Of a stretch of 64,000 nt of DNA, positions 40,336 to 50,899 are shown piece by piece (positions within the stretch are counted from its first letter, which is position 1; each line of letters starts with the position of its first letter). A program made the translations under genes and the position numbers. Source of the DNA: Pectobacterium peruviense (GTDB lineage Bacteria; Pseudomonadota; Gammaproteobacteria; Enterobacterales; Enterobacteriaceae); the NCBI RefSeq assembly GCF_002847345.1, contig NZ_LXFV01000006.1:62001-126000 (forward strand), given 5' to 3'. The notes beneath the pieces were generated by a model, which ran no database searches, was not told the DNA's origin, and worked only from the letters and a program-made list of their open reading frames with translations.

Positions 40336-40357
40336 ATATGTGATTTTTATCACACAT
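40336..40357. promoter_or_regulatory. CRP site 2, distal, deo operon
   Basis: ATATGTGATTTTTATCACACAT contains a perfect TGTGA-N6-TCACA dyad. With the proximal site it forms the tandem CRP arrangement expected for CytR-controlled deo transcription. Confidence 0.85.
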
Positions 40358-40490
40358 ACTGCCCAGAATAAGGCCGAGCTGGGGAATAGCGCTGATAGCC
40401 TTGTCGACCAGCTCCGCCCTTCATAAATGAATAAAGAGGCGGCAGCACACAGTCGCAGATCGCCCAATGCTTCTGGTTGAAGTCATATAT

Positions 40491-40762
<272 letters not shown>

Positions 40763-40941
40763 GAATAAGCATAGCGGCTTCTCCCTAAGTACAGGGGGAA
40801 ACCGCGGCAGAGCAGGAAAATTATTTCCTTACGGGAGGTTGCAATCCGTTTCACAACAGCGATGTGCTACTTCACGTAACAAGATAAGCACCCTACACTG
40901 ACTGCCAATAAGACTGCTTCCGAGAAACCGCAGACAAAACC

Positions 40942-41253
40942 ATGACTGAACATGCTGAACACTCCCGCTGGTATCTGTACATGCTGCGCACGGTCGCCGG
41001 GGCGCTGTACACCGGTATCACGACGGATGTCAGCCGTCGCATGAATCAACATCAAGCAGGAAAAGGGGCAAAAGCACTGCGGGGGAAAGGGGAGTTGACG
41101 CTGGTGTTTCACTGTCTGGCAGGCGATCGTTCAAATGCACTTAAGCTGGAATACCGCATTAAGCAGTTGAGCAAAAACCAAAAAGAAAGGCTGGTACAAG
41201 ACCAGCCTCAGACGATTTGTCTTGATACGCTATCGGCTAGAGAAAGCGGTTAA
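40942..41253 (+). CDS. yhbQ: GIY-YIG domain protein YhbQ
   Basis: 103 residues with a single GIY-YIG nuclease-like domain ([20 protein letters not shown], then [19 protein letters not shown] and [13 protein letters not shown]). E. coli YhbQ belongs to the UPF0213 family, implicated in DNA damage tolerance. The ribosome binding site is weak. It converges with yhbS, overlapping by 17 bases. Confidence 0.9.
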   Translation: MTEHAEHSRWYLYMLRTVAGALYTGITTDVSRRMNQHQAGKGAKALRGKGELTLVFHCLAGDRSNALKLEYRIKQLSKNQKERLVQDQPQTICLDTLSARESG

Positions 41254-41779
41254 ACGGCTCAGCATATTCAACCAGCCCCGTCACATGTTCAAATCCACTT
41301 TCGCCTTCAGGCGAATCTTCACCAGCAACCTGATTGTCCGCCAGTGGGTAGACCTGAAACGTCGATTCGCTGTCAGGCCAGCGACAATGCAACTGGTGCT
41401 CTGTCGCCGGAACGAAACCAAAGCGGGAATAGTAGGCAGGCTCACCCAGCACGACGACGGCGGTATAGCTAAATTCATTCAGCGCATCCAGCCCTTCGTA
41501 GACCAACTTCTCCCCCACGCCTTGTCGGCGCAGACTGTCGTCTACCGCCAACGGCGCAAGCGCCACCCACTGCCGATCCTCACCTTCGATCAGCACTGGG
41601 CTGAATGCGGCGTAACCCACCACGCCACCTTCATCGTCGGTTGCTACGACGCCAAGCGTCAATAAGCCATCTTCTCGCAGTTGATGCACCAGATCTGCTT
41701 CTGCACCCGTAGGGAAAGAACGGCGCAATAAGCTGTCGATCCCTGCGGCATCAACGGGAATTTCCACCCGAACTAGCAT
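41237..41779 (-). CDS. yhbS: GNAT acetyltransferase YhbS
   Basis: 180 residues. GNAT fold with the acetyl-CoA motif [21 protein letters not shown] and [11 protein letters not shown]. Near-collinear with E. coli YhbS, with a few extra residues ([12 protein letters not shown]) before the C-terminus. The substrate is not established by sequence. Its start overlaps ubiT by 7 bases, so the two are cotranscribed. Confidence 0.9.
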   Translation of the reverse strand: MLVRVEIPVDAAGIDSLLRRSFPTGAEADLVHQLREDGLLTLGVVATDDEGGVVGYAAFSPVLIEGEDRQWVALAPLAVDDSLRRQGVGEKLVYEGLDALNEFSYTAVVVLGEPAYYSRFGFVPATEHQLHCRWPDSESTFQVYPLADNQVAGEDSPEGESGFEHVTGLVEYAEPFNRFL

Positions 41780-42297
41780 GATACTGGCGCGTGATTCGTT
41801 GCTTGCACCACGCCCTCCCGTAACCCAGCTTCAACAAAGTTCGCCAGTTGCAGCAGACCAATACGCAGCGGCGCAGGCATAGCTTCCAGTTCAATAGCAT
41901 CCATCAGGTTCTTCACATACAAACCTAATTCGGTATCGCCCTCAATGCGCAGACGACGTTGGAAAAACAGCGAGTCGGGATCTTCTTTACGCGCGGCGAT
42001 CAAAATCAGATCGTTTGCATCCGCACTGAAGCTGACATCCGGCGTCTCATCGTGGCTTACCACCAGACGACCTTCACGCAGCGTCATAAACCACTGCAAA
42101 CCGACATCACGCACCTCAATTTTCAGCCAGCGGCTTTCGAGAAATGCCAGATCGCCCTCTTCCAGCGCCTGACGGAACTGCCAGCCCAACATCTGTTCCA
42201 AAACCTGACGCTGTAGCGCAAAGGGGGTGAACTTGAGTGGCTTACCTAATAAGCTCGGCCCCTGACGCACAATCTGCGCTCGTAGTTTTTCCAACAC
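41773..42297 (-). CDS. ubiT: Ubiquinone biosynthesis accessory protein UbiT (SCP2 domain)
   Basis: 174 residues with a sterol-carrier-protein-2 domain (about 60-150: VSFSADANDLILIAARKEDPDSLFFQRRLRIEGDTELG pattern). UbiT works with UbiU and UbiV in oxygen-independent ubiquinone synthesis. The start is GTG 42297, with GAGGAG upstream, giving the E. coli-like N-terminus LEKLRAQIVRQGPSLL; the longer frame reads into the promoter region. Confidence 0.93.
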   Translation of the reverse strand: MLEKLRAQIVRQGPSLLGKPLKFTPFALQRQVLEQMLGWQFRQALEEGDLAFLESRWLKIEVRDVGLQWFMTLREGRLVVSHDETPDVSFSADANDLILIAARKEDPDSLFFQRRLRIEGDTELGLYVKNLMDAIELEAMPAPLRIGLLQLANFVEAGLREGVVQATNHAPVSC

Positions 42298-42651
42298 TGG
42301 CGTACTCCTCTTAAAGCAATCTGACTGTTCAGATAATCTGCAAACATTTTGCCACATCCACCGCAAGCGGCAGAGGTCTATGTCAATAATCTAGTCGCTT
42401 ATCCGATTATGCCCAACAGATTTTGTCCTTGCGCGACGATTAGCACCATAAACTGCCTTAAATCAAAGTCCTTACCTGATGGGTTAATTAAGATTCCCAA
42501 TCGTTAATAACATTCATCGACTGATAAATAATCGCTTACGACGACCCGCAAGGGTGGCTGACAAAACGCACGTCATAAAAACAGTATCAGTCTGAACATC
42601 ATTGATCGCACCGACCCGCTACGGCCCGAAGGGATTAATGAAGGATTGTGT
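42298..42651. other. Divergent promoter region between ubiT and ubiU
   Basis: 354 bases holding both promoters. In E. coli this region is under Fnr control. Here the best match I see is CTGCCTTAAATCAA (42453-42466), with only one good half-site (ATCAA), so an Fnr site is possible but weak. No other ORF or repeat is visible. Confidence 0.4.
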
Positions 42652-43647
42652 ATGGAACTGCTTTGCCCCGCTGGTAATCTGCCGGCACTGAAAGCTGCCA
42701 TCGATAATGGCGCAGATGCGGTCTATATCGGCCTGAAAGATGACACCAACGCACGTCATTTTGCCGGGTTGAACTTTACTGATAAGAAACTACAGGAAGC
42801 ACATGAGTACGTGCACCGCCACCGACGTAAACTGCATATCGCCATCAATACGTTTGCTCACCCGGATGGCTATCAACGCTGGCAGCGCGCCGTAGATATG
42901 GCCGCACAGATCGGTACCGATGTGCTGATCCTCGCCGATCTCGCCATGCTGGAATATGCCGCCGAGCGCTATCCCAACATTGAACGTCACGTGTCGGTTC
43001 AGGCTTCCGCAACAAACACCGAAGCGATCCGCTTCTATCATCGTCATTTCGATGTCTCACGCATCGTGCTACCGCGCGTGCTGTCCATTCATCAGGTGAA
43101 GCAAATCGCTCGCACCAGCCCCGTACCGCTCGAAGTTTTCGCCTTTGGTAGCCTGTGCATCATGGCGGAAGGACGCTGCTACCTTTCTTCTTATCTGACC
43201 GGTGAATCACCGAATACCGTGGGTGCCTGCTCGCCTGCGCGGTTTGTACGCTGGCAGCAGACGGAAAACGGCATGGAGTCGCGCTTGAACAATATCCTGA
43301 TCGACCGCTACCAGGACGATGAAAACGCCGGTTACCCTACATTGTGTAAAGGCCGCTATTTGGTCGATGGACAGCGCTACCATGCGCTGGAAGAGCCAAC
43401 CAGCCTTAACACGCTGGAGCTTCTGCCTGAGCTGATGGCTGCCAATATTGCCTCCGTGAAGATAGAGGGTCGCCAGCGCAGCCCAGCCTACGTCAGCCAG
43501 ATTACGCAAGTGTGGCGACAGGCTATCGATCGCTGCCGCGCCAATCCTGAGACATTCGTACCCACTCAGTCCTGGATGGATGCATTAGGCGCAGTGGCAG
43601 AAGGCACGCAGACCACGCTTGGTGCGTATCACCGCAAATGGCAGTAG
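42652..43647 (+). CDS. ubiU: Ubiquinone hydroxylation protein UbiU (U32 peptidase-like)
   Basis: 331 residues. N-terminus MELLCPAGNLPALKAAIDNGADAVYIG is that of peptidase U32 family proteins. The Cys residues in FGSLCIMAEGRC, GACSPARF and TLCKGRY are the likely [4Fe-4S] ligands. With UbiV it carries out oxygen-independent hydroxylation in ubiquinone synthesis, possibly with prephenate as oxygen donor. The ATG two codons into the open frame (42652) gives the conserved start, with AAGGA upstream. Confidence 0.95.
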   Translation: MELLCPAGNLPALKAAIDNGADAVYIGLKDDTNARHFAGLNFTDKKLQEAHEYVHRHRRKLHIAINTFAHPDGYQRWQRAVDMAAQIGTDVLILADLAMLEYAAERYPNIERHVSVQASATNTEAIRFYHRHFDVSRIVLPRVLSIHQVKQIARTSPVPLEVFAFGSLCIMAEGRCYLSSYLTGESPNTVGACSPARFVRWQQTENGMESRLNNILIDRYQDDENAGYPTLCKGRYLVDGQRYHALEEPTSLNTLELLPELMAANIASVKIEGRQRSPAYVSQITQVWRQAIDRCRANPETFVPTQSWMDALGAVAEGTQTTLGAYHRKWQ

Positions 43648-43658
43648 CAGGAGAACAT

Positions 43659-44537
43659 ATGAAATACGCATTAGGCAATATCCTCTACTATTGGCCGAAA
43701 GAAGACGTCGAGGCGTTTTATCAAGCCGCGGTGAACAGCAGCGCCGATATCGTTTATCTCGGCGAAACGGTGTGCAGCAAGCGCCGTCTGATGAAAGTAG
43801 CGGACTGGTTCAACGTTGCCCGTGAAGTCGCCAACAGCGGCAAGCAGGTGGTGATCTCTACGCTAGCGCTCTTACAGGCTCCGTCTGAACTCACAGAGTT
43901 AAGGCGTTATGTGGAAAATGGCGAGTTCTTGCTAGAAGCGAACGATCTGGGCGCAGTCAACATCGCAGCCGAACGTAATCTGCCGTTTGTCGCCGGACAC
44001 GCGCTCAATTGCTACAATGCCTACACGCTACGTGTGCTGCACAAACAAGGTATGGTGCGCTGGTGCATGCCGGTCGAGCTTTCTCGTGACTGGCTGCAAA
44101 ACCTGCTGAACCAATGTGAAGAGCTTGGCTTTCGCCATCAGTTTGAAGTGGAAGTGCTCAGCTATGGCCATTTGCCATTAGCCTATTCCGCACGTTGCTT
44201 CACCGCTCGTTCAGAAGATCGACCGAAAGATGAATGCGAAACCTGCTGCCTTAGCTACCCGCACGGCAGGAAAATGCTGTCGCAGGAGAATCAGCAGGTC
44301 TTTGTCCTCAATGGCATCCAGACGCAAAGCGGCTATTGCTACAACCTCGGCAACGAGCTGACGTCAATGCGAGATCTGGTCGATATTGTTCGTCTGTCGC
44401 CAAACGACATCACCACTCCAGCCATGCTGGATACCTTCCGCGCCAACGAGCAAGGCAATATGCCATTAACGCTGGAAAATCAGGCCGATTGTAACGGCTA
44501 CTGGCGTCGCGTCGCTGGCCTAGAACTCGTTCAATAA
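43659..44537 (+). CDS. ubiV: Ubiquinone hydroxylation protein UbiV
   Basis: 292 residues. N-terminus KYALGNILYYWPKEDVEAFY, Cys in ARCFTAR and DECETCCLSYPHG that would bind an Fe-S cluster. Partner of UbiU in a heterodimer. Twelve bases separate the two genes and CAGGAGA precedes ATG 43659, so they form an operon. Confidence 0.95.
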   Translation: MKYALGNILYYWPKEDVEAFYQAAVNSSADIVYLGETVCSKRRLMKVADWFNVAREVANSGKQVVISTLALLQAPSELTELRRYVENGEFLLEANDLGAVNIAAERNLPFVAGHALNCYNAYTLRVLHKQGMVRWCMPVELSRDWLQNLLNQCEELGFRHQFEVEVLSYGHLPLAYSARCFTARSEDRPKDECETCCLSYPHGRKMLSQENQQVFVLNGIQTQSGYCYNLGNELTSMRDLVDIVRLSPNDITTPAMLDTFRANEQGNMPLTLENQADCNGYWRRVAGLELVQ

Positions 44538-44703
44538 CTCACATCCTATCAGGGCGGCCAACCGCCCTTTTCCTTCCTAAGCGCACCTTTGAACTACGTA
44601 TAACCGCGACATTCCATCATACTGTTCTGACTTTCATCATTGACTGACGGCATTAGCATCTACCGACAAGGTAGAGTCAGTGAACAACAAAGTGAGCCAT
44701 ATT

Positions 44704-45711
44704 ATGTCCACACCTTCTCAATCCGCTGTGTTTTCCGTCCTCGATCTTGCACCGATTCCGCAAGGCGCGACAGCACGTGACGCTTTCCATCGCTCGCTGG
44801 ATCTGGCGCAACATACAGAAAAATGGGGCTATCACCGCTATTGGCTGGCGGAACACCACAGCATGACCGGTATCGCCAGTGCAGCAACATCGGTGCTTCT
44901 CGGCTATCTTGCCTCCGGTACGCAACGCATCCGTCTTGGCTCTGGCGGTGTGATGTTGCCGAATCACTCACCGCTCGTCATCGCCGAGCAGTTCGGTACG
45001 CTGGAATCACTTTATCCTGGCCGTATTGATTTGGGATTAGGCCGTGCTCCCGGTACCGATCAACGCACCATGATGGCACTGCGCCGTCACCTTAATGCCG
45101 ATATTGACGATTTCCCACGCGATGTGCAGGAACTGCAACGCTACTTCGCCGATGCACAACCAGGTCAGGCAGTACAGGCCGTCCCCGGACAGGGTCTACA
45201 CGTTCCGATCTGGCTATTGGGATCGAGCTTGTACAGTGCGCAGCTAGCGGCAAGACTGGGTTTACCTTTTGCCTTCGCTGCCCATTTCGCTCCCGATATG
45301 TTGCTGGAAGCATTCCGCCTCTACCGCGAAAAATTTATCCCTTCCGCCACTCACGCTAAACCTTATGCGATGGTGTGCGTCAATGTGGTTGCAGCCGATA
45401 GTGACCGTGATGCGCGCTTCCTCTTCACTTCGATGCAGCAACAGTTCATCAACCTTCGCCGTGGAACGCCAGGCCCGTTACCCGCGCCGGTAGAAAACAT
45501 CGACACAGTCGGGTCACCTGCTGAACAGTTTGGCACGGAGCAAGCACTGCGGCTGTCGATTGTCGGCGATCGTGCGAAAGTCCGTCATGGGTTGCAGAGT
45601 CTTTTACGTGAAACACAGGCAGATGAAGTGATGATCAATGGCCAGATCTTTGACCATCAGGCACGACTGCAATCTTTTGAAATCGCGATGGATGTGCAGA
45701 AGACGCTGTAA
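44704..45711 (+). CDS. yhbW: Luciferase-like flavin monooxygenase YhbW
   Basis: 335 residues, a bacterial luciferase-family barrel ([61 protein letters not shown] pattern). Close to E. coli YhbW; substrate unknown. I prefer ATG 44704 over GTG 44680, since the conserved region starts there. It follows ubiUV as in E. coli, after a gap of about 165 bases. Confidence 0.9.
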   Translation: MSTPSQSAVFSVLDLAPIPQGATARDAFHRSLDLAQHTEKWGYHRYWLAEHHSMTGIASAATSVLLGYLASGTQRIRLGSGGVMLPNHSPLVIAEQFGTLESLYPGRIDLGLGRAPGTDQRTMMALRRHLNADIDDFPRDVQELQRYFADAQPGQAVQAVPGQGLHVPIWLLGSSLYSAQLAARLGLPFAFAAHFAPDMLLEAFRLYREKFIPSATHAKPYAMVCVNVVAADSDRDARFLFTSMQQQFINLRRGTPGPLPAPVENIDTVGSPAEQFGTEQALRLSIVGDRAKVRHGLQSLLRETQADEVMINGQIFDHQARLQSFEIAMDVQKTL

Positions 45712-45724
45712 TGAAACATTGTAA

Positions 45725-45760
45725 AAACACAACGTCCGGCTTTCACCGGACGTTGTGTTT
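45725..45760. terminator. Bidirectional terminator between yhbW and eptC
   Basis: A perfect 15-base stem, AAACACAACGTCCGG with its complement, around CTTTCA, between convergent genes; A/T-rich flanks. Confidence 0.85.
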
Positions 45761-45789
45761 AGAAAAATTAGCTAATTATGGATGATGGC

Positions 45790-47508
45790 TTATTTCCCAT
45801 CGATGGTCGCAGGTAAGCTATCAAATGTTCTCAAGCCTTTCTTATCATAAGGATTCCCAATCCAACGTTCCGCCTCTTTAAAATCTGGGCTTACTACACT
45901 TTTTTCAGGCTCAAAGATATTGTAGCTTAACCCAGACAAGTCGGACCAAGTGTGGATAAGGTGCGCATTGCTGTACTTACGATCAACATACTTAGAGTAA
46001 TCGGTAGTATGGCTTTTACGCCATTCCGGTGACATCCAAACCATAAATGGAATAGTGTACATTGCACGTGTCGGTGCCGCTTCATTACGTCCTAACACAC
46101 TATGAGGCGGTGTTTCATAAACGTCTTCACCATGATCGGAGAAATAGACAAGAAAACCATTAGGCTTACTTTTTTCAAATGTTTTAATCAGTGTATCGAC
46201 AATGTAATCGTTATATAACTCTGCATTATCATAATGATTATATACTTCGACTTCACTGTCGGTCAGACCTGTAGGCGTACCATCACGGCCATTGAATTTG
46301 TCAAAATCATCTGGGTAACGGTATTTGTAGTTCATATGTGTTCCCAATAAATGAACGACAATAAATTTTTTCGAAGCAGGATCCGCAAGCACTTCTTGAA
46401 AAGGAGATAATACGACATCGTCATATTGTCTTACACTTTGTGTGCGTTGGTTATTCAAATAAAACTGTTTGTCCGTTTGCTGTGAAAACACCGTTAACAT
46501 GGTATTACGCTTAGTCATCGTCTGCTGATTGGTGATCCAAAATGTTTTATATCCCGCTTGCTTCATCATATTCATCATTGAAGGTTTACTGAGATATAAA
46601 TCCGGATTTTGTTCGTCCGCAAAGGTCAGGGACTGTTGCAGGATTTCGATAGTATAAGGCCGAGATGTCACGACATCATTGAACACAATGAGATTCGGAT
46701 CAGTATTATGCAATGCATCCAAGCGAGGCGTTGTCGGGCGAGAATAACCATAAAGGCTCATACGGCTACTCGTGGTTGACTCACCAATAACCAGTACTAA
46801 GGTGCGTGGTGTATCACCATTTACGTCTTTTAGATTCTCTAACGGAGGGAGAGCTGCATTCTGTTGTAGCATCTCGGTCATGCTTTCTAACTGCTGTTGG
46901 TACTCAATATAGCTGGATAGAAATTGCCAAGGGGCGGTAGTTGCCATGCGACCTGCAATGTAGCCCGCAGTGTCTTCGATAGATATCTTCTGAGTAAATA
47001 ATTTCTTATATACAGGTACGGCAAACAATACTGAAAAAATCAGCAAAGATGTCACAGTTTTGGCTGCGGTAATGACATAAACAGGACGTAATTTTTTCCA
47101 CAGTAGAAAAACAATTGCCGTATAAGCAACTAACACAGCAATCATCTTTAAACTGAAATACTGACTCAGGAACTCAGTGGCTTCTGTTGTGTTAGATTCA
47201 AAAATAACAAACAGGACACTCTGTGAAAATTCCTGTTTATAGATTGAGTAATAACAGATAGCGATCGCGGAAGGAACCCATAGCACGATACCTAAAACAG
47301 CAGCAATCCTGCGCGTATACTGAGGAAAGAAAAGCAAAGGGACCAACCAAAGTAGACTATATAGTAGAGAGTCTCGTAACCCCGTAGTCCCACTGTGTCC
47401 ACTTAATATAATCCATAATTGCAGCGCGCAAGAGAAAGACCATAAAAAGAGCAGTAAGAAAACAAGCGCACTCCAGCTAAATTTATTATTTCTTGAATAT
47501 TCAATCAC
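45790..47508 (-). CDS. eptC: Phosphoethanolamine transferase EptC (CptA)
   Basis: 572 residues. Five N-terminal membrane helices (to about residue 175) and a periplasmic sulfatase-like domain. Motifs: LVIGESTTSSRMSLYGYSRP, the VTSRPYTIEILQQ region with the likely nucleophilic Thr, FWITNQQT, and the metal site YFSDHGEDVYE. Collinear with E. coli EptC, which adds phosphoethanolamine to heptose of the LPS core. The start is GTG 47508, with AAGGGG upstream. Its codons are more AT-rich than the neighbours. The stop is next to the yhbW terminator. Confidence 0.92.
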   Translation of the reverse strand: MIEYSRNNKFSWSALVFLLLFLWSFSCALQLWIILSGHSGTTGLRDSLLYSLLWLVPLLFFPQYTRRIAAVLGIVLWVPSAIAICYYSIYKQEFSQSVLFVIFESNTTEATEFLSQYFSLKMIAVLVAYTAIVFLLWKKLRPVYVITAAKTVTSLLIFSVLFAVPVYKKLFTQKISIEDTAGYIAGRMATTAPWQFLSSYIEYQQQLESMTEMLQQNAALPPLENLKDVNGDTPRTLVLVIGESTTSSRMSLYGYSRPTTPRLDALHNTDPNLIVFNDVVTSRPYTIEILQQSLTFADEQNPDLYLSKPSMMNMMKQAGYKTFWITNQQTMTKRNTMLTVFSQQTDKQFYLNNQRTQSVRQYDDVVLSPFQEVLADPASKKFIVVHLLGTHMNYKYRYPDDFDKFNGRDGTPTGLTDSEVEVYNHYDNAELYNDYIVDTLIKTFEKSKPNGFLVYFSDHGEDVYETPPHSVLGRNEAAPTRAMYTIPFMVWMSPEWRKSHTTDYSKYVDRKYSNAHLIHTWSDLSGLSYNIFEPEKSVVSPDFKEAERWIGNPYDKKGLRTFDSLPATIDGK

Positions 47509-47698
47509 TTAAATTACCCCTTAAGTAAAAAGATATTGATTAGACGTTTCGAAGAATTCAGCAGCGACGTCACCATATAGGAATTATCATTATCCATGCT
47601 TAGCAAAACCGACTTCATTCCCTCATTAAATTTAATCAATAATACGCAGGTATCATTAATAATGGGCTTAAGAAGAAAAAAGATATTTTACACCAAAA

Positions 47699-47726
47699 AA
47701 AAGCGACCCATTAATGGGTCGCTTTT
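47699..47726 (-). terminator. Terminator of deaD
   Basis: A perfect palindrome, AAAAGCGACCCATT and its complement, 68 bases after the deaD stop, with flanking A and T runs. Also the only structured element in the 286 bases between eptC and deaD. Confidence 0.85.
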
Positions 47727-47794
47727 ATAACAGAAAAGGTCAAGTTGCTACATATCTCAACAACGATATTCTATTTCTTGTTGTAACAATGTGC

Positions 47795-49702
47795 TTACGC
47801 GTCAGCAGGACGACGACGTGGAGCGCGCGGTGCAGCATCGCGATTGAAAGAACGTTCACGACGCTCACCGCCGTTACCGTTACCTTCACGGCGTTCACCA
47901 CCGCCGAAAGAGCGACGTGGAGCTGCGCCATCACGACGCTCGCCACCTGCACCAGCAGGACGACCACCACCACGACGTTCTGGCTGTGCGACTGCATCAC
48001 CCAGCAATTGCATATTCATTGGTTTGTTCAGAATACGCGTGCGGGTAAAGTGTGATAACAGATCGCCCGGCATGCCTTTCGGCAGTTCGATCGTTGAGTG
48101 GGACCCGAACAGCTTGATGTTACCGATGTAACGGCTGCTGATATCCCCTTCGTTGGCGATAGCACCAACAATGTGGCGAACTTCAACGCCATCATCACGA
48201 CCCACTTCGATACGATACAACTCCATCTCACCAGATTCACGACGCTCACGGCGTTGTGGACGGTCACCGTCACGGGGTTCACGGGAATCGCGAGCATCGC
48301 GGGGTTCACGGCGACGATCGCCACGTGAATCACTACGAGAGTCATCACGATCGCGGAATTCGCGGCGAGGACGGAATGCCTGATCCGGTGGCAGAATCAG
48401 AGGACGTTCGCCCTGTGCCATTTTCAGCAGCGCAGCAGCCAGCGTTTCGATATCCAGCTCTTCCTGCGGTTGCAGCTTAGTCAGCAGTCCACGATACATG
48501 TCCAGATCGCTGCTTTCCAGCTGTTGCTGTACTTTAGCGGCGAATTTAGCCAGACGGCGTTGACCCAGCAATTCTGCATTTGGCAATTCCACTTCAGGAA
48601 TGGTCAGCTTCATTGTGCGTTCAACGTTACGCAGCAGGCGACGCTCGCGGTTTTCGACAAACAGCAGTGCACGGCCAGCACGACCCGCACGACCGGTACG
48701 ACCAATACGGTGAACGTAAGACTCGGAATCCATCGGGATATCGTAGTTTACTACCAGGCTGATACGCTCAACGTCCAGACCACGCGCCGCAACATCGGTC
48801 GCAATCAGGATATCCAGACGACCGTCTTTCAGACGCTCCAGCGTTTGTTCACGCAGCGCCTGGTTCATGTCGCCGTTCAGCGCAGCACTGTTGTAACCGC
48901 TACGTTCCAACGCTTCAGCCACTTCCAGCGTAGCGTTCTTGGTACGAACGAAAATAATCGCCGCATCAAAATCTTCAGCTTCCAGGAAGCGTACCAATGC
49001 TTCATTTTTACGCATACCCTGCACCGTCCAGTAGCTCTGGCTGATGTCTGGACGCGTAGTCACGCTTGATTGGATGCGAACTTCCTGTGGATCTTTCATG
49101 AAACGACGCGTAATACGGCGAATCGCTTCTGGCATAGTTGCAGAGAACAGCGCAGTCTGATGCGTAGCAGGGATCTGAGCCATGATGTTTTCAACATCTT
49201 CGATAAAGCCCATACGCAGCATTTCATCAGCTTCATCCAGTACCAAACCACTCAGGTTGGACAGATCCAGCGTACCGCGTTTCAGGTGGTCCAGCAGACG
49301 ACCTGGAGTACCCACAACGATCTGTGCTCCACCACGCAAAGCACGCAGTTGAACGTCATAACGCTGACCGCCGTACAAGGCAACAACATTAACGCCATGC
49401 ATATGCTTGGCAAAATCATTACAGGCTTCAGCAACCTGAACAGCCAGCTCACGGGTTGGAGCCAACACCAGCATCTGCGGTGCTTTTAACTCAGGTTTTA
49501 AATTATTGAGTAATGGCAGAGCAAAAGCCGCAGTTTTACCACTGCCGGTCTGTGCCATACCCAGCACATCACGACCGTTCAGCAGGTGAGGAATACATTC
49601 AGCCTGAATCGGCGATGGTTTTTCATAGCCCAGATCGGTCAGGGCATTAATAATAGGAGCAGACAGCCCCAAATCGGAAAAAGAAGTAAGTAAATCAGTC
49701 AT
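47795..49702 (-). CDS. deaD: DEAD-box RNA helicase DeaD (CsdA)
   Basis: 635 residues. Q motif ([26 protein letters not shown]), Walker [13 protein letters not shown] in [16 protein letters not shown], and helicase C ([13 protein letters not shown]). After this come the RNA-binding DbpA-like domain (about 480-560) and an Arg/Gly-rich basic tail. It acts in ribosome assembly and mRNA decay at low temperature. The start at 49702 overlaps yrbN. Confidence 0.96.
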   Translation of the reverse strand: MTDLLTSFSDLGLSAPIINALTDLGYEKPSPIQAECIPHLLNGRDVLGMAQTGSGKTAAFALPLLNNLKPELKAPQMLVLAPTRELAVQVAEACNDFAKHMHGVNVVALYGGQRYDVQLRALRGGAQIVVGTPGRLLDHLKRGTLDLSNLSGLVLDEADEMLRMGFIEDVENIMAQIPATHQTALFSATMPEAIRRITRRFMKDPQEVRIQSSVTTRPDISQSYWTVQGMRKNEALVRFLEAEDFDAAIIFVRTKNATLEVAEALERSGYNSAALNGDMNQALREQTLERLKDGRLDILIATDVAARGLDVERISLVVNYDIPMDSESYVHRIGRTGRAGRAGRALLFVENRERRLLRNVERTMKLTIPEVELPNAELLGQRRLAKFAAKVQQQLESSDLDMYRGLLTKLQPQEELDIETLAAALLKMAQGERPLILPPDQAFRPRREFRDRDDSRSDSRGDRRREPRDARDSREPRDGDRPQRRERRESGEMELYRIEVGRDDGVEVRHIVGAIANEGDISSRYIGNIKLFGSHSTIELPKGMPGDLLSHFTRTRILNKPMNMQLLGDAVAQPERRGGGRPAGAGGERRDGAAPRRSFGGGERREGNGNGGERRERSFNRDAAPRAPRRRPADA

Positions 49703-49772
49703 GTAAACGTGCCTCATTAGACATGGCGGCCAGTCTACATAACTCGTCGTGAAAATTTTCAGTCATTTTCAT
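49695..49772 (-). CDS. yrbN: Small protein YrbN
   Basis: 25 codons plus stop. The translation [20 protein letters not shown] and then ARLHD matches the E. coli YrbN peptide as I recall it, in the same place between nlpI and deaD. Its last codons overlap the deaD start region (stop at 49695-49697, deaD ATG at 49700-49702), so translation of deaD is probably coupled to it. Function unknown. Confidence 0.88.
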   Translation of the reverse strand: MKMTENFHDELCRLAAMSNEARLHD

Positions 49773-49877
49773 TGAAAAGTGTGAACCGGCTCAAATTGGA
49801 TTAAAAAGCGAACAAAAAAGCCCTCACCCGTGAAGGTGATAACCGAAGTTTTTTCAGGCTGATTAAGTGTTCGTCAG

Positions 49878-50762
49878 CTATTGCTGGTCCGATCCTGATA
49901 GGTCGTCTTGCTCTTGGCCTAATAGCGCCAATTCCAACAATGCATAGCGGTGCTCAACAAAGTTATGAACGTTGTTAGCAACCGTCAGCTTGAACAGCGC
50001 CAAAGCGGTGTTCTTGTCCCCCAGACTTAGGTAGTGCTTACCTAAATAGAAGTCAGTTTCACTGAGATGCTCAGCGAGCGAAGTGTTATCCGTAGCTTCT
50101 TCCTGTAAACGCTGCATCAGTGTTTTTTCACTGATACTACCCAGGTAGAATTCGACAATATTCCATCCCCAAGGCCCTTTCTTCACGTCGTCATAGCGTT
50201 TCTTCAACGCAATTTTGGCCGTCTCTGGATTGATTTCTCGCTCCACAAGATACAGCCATAACGAACGGAAAGGATCATTCGGATCGTCTCGATAAAACGC
50301 CAGCAGATCATCCTGCGCTAACAGATAGCGACCGCCATAATACAAAGCGATGCCACGGTTTAAACGCGCGTAATTGTAAGTTGGATCAAGCTCTAGTACA
50401 GAATCAAACGCTTCATAGGCAGCATCAAAATTGCCTGCCTGCGTTAAATAGATACCCAAATAGTTAAAAACTTCTGGAATATCAGGGCGGATCGTCAACG
50501 CTTGTGAAAAATCATTCCGCGCCAATGCCCGTAACCCGAGACTATCATACAGCACTCCGCGCTCATATAATAGCTGTGCTCGCTCATCATCGGTTAATGC
50601 CCGGCTTGCAAGGATTTGTTCCATGCGTGCCAGGATCACTTCCTGCTGTAAAGTCGGCTGTAACGGAATCGCCAATACTGCGTCTTTACGCCAATCCGTG
50701 TTGCTGCATCCTGCCAGCATGAGTGCTGTTGCAACATAACACCAGCGCAAGAAAGGCTTCAT
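49878..50762 (-). CDS. nlpI: Lipoprotein NlpI
   Basis: 294 residues. Lipobox LMLAGC with C19 and Ser at +2 (outer-membrane sorting). TPR repeats lie at about 60-165 ([48 protein letters not shown]). It adapts peptidoglycan hydrolases and the Prc protease. The pnp gene precedes it by 137 bases, as in E. coli. Confidence 0.96.
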   Translation of the reverse strand: MKPFLRWCYVATALMLAGCSNTDWRKDAVLAIPLQPTLQQEVILARMEQILASRALTDDERAQLLYERGVLYDSLGLRALARNDFSQALTIRPDIPEVFNYLGIYLTQAGNFDAAYEAFDSVLELDPTYNYARLNRGIALYYGGRYLLAQDDLLAFYRDDPNDPFRSLWLYLVEREINPETAKIALKKRYDDVKKGPWGWNIVEFYLGSISEKTLMQRLQEEATDNTSLAEHLSETDFYLGKHYLSLGDKNTALALFKLTVANNVHNFVEHRYALLELALLGQEQDDLSGSDQQ

Positions 50763-50899
50763 TTCCCACTCCCGAAGACAAACATTGGATGAACATCCTG
50801 TCCCGGACCGCTCAACGCAAGGACATCCATACCCTTACGATACATGCAGCACCTTGCCATAATCAGGCAAGGTGCCATAAGACCGTTTTCTAACAGTCG

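Noticed and set aside
47844-48480. Several plus-strand frames rich in Arg, Pro and Ser antisense to the deaD tail
   Set aside because: They result from the repetitive Arg/Gly-rich codons of the DeaD C-terminus.
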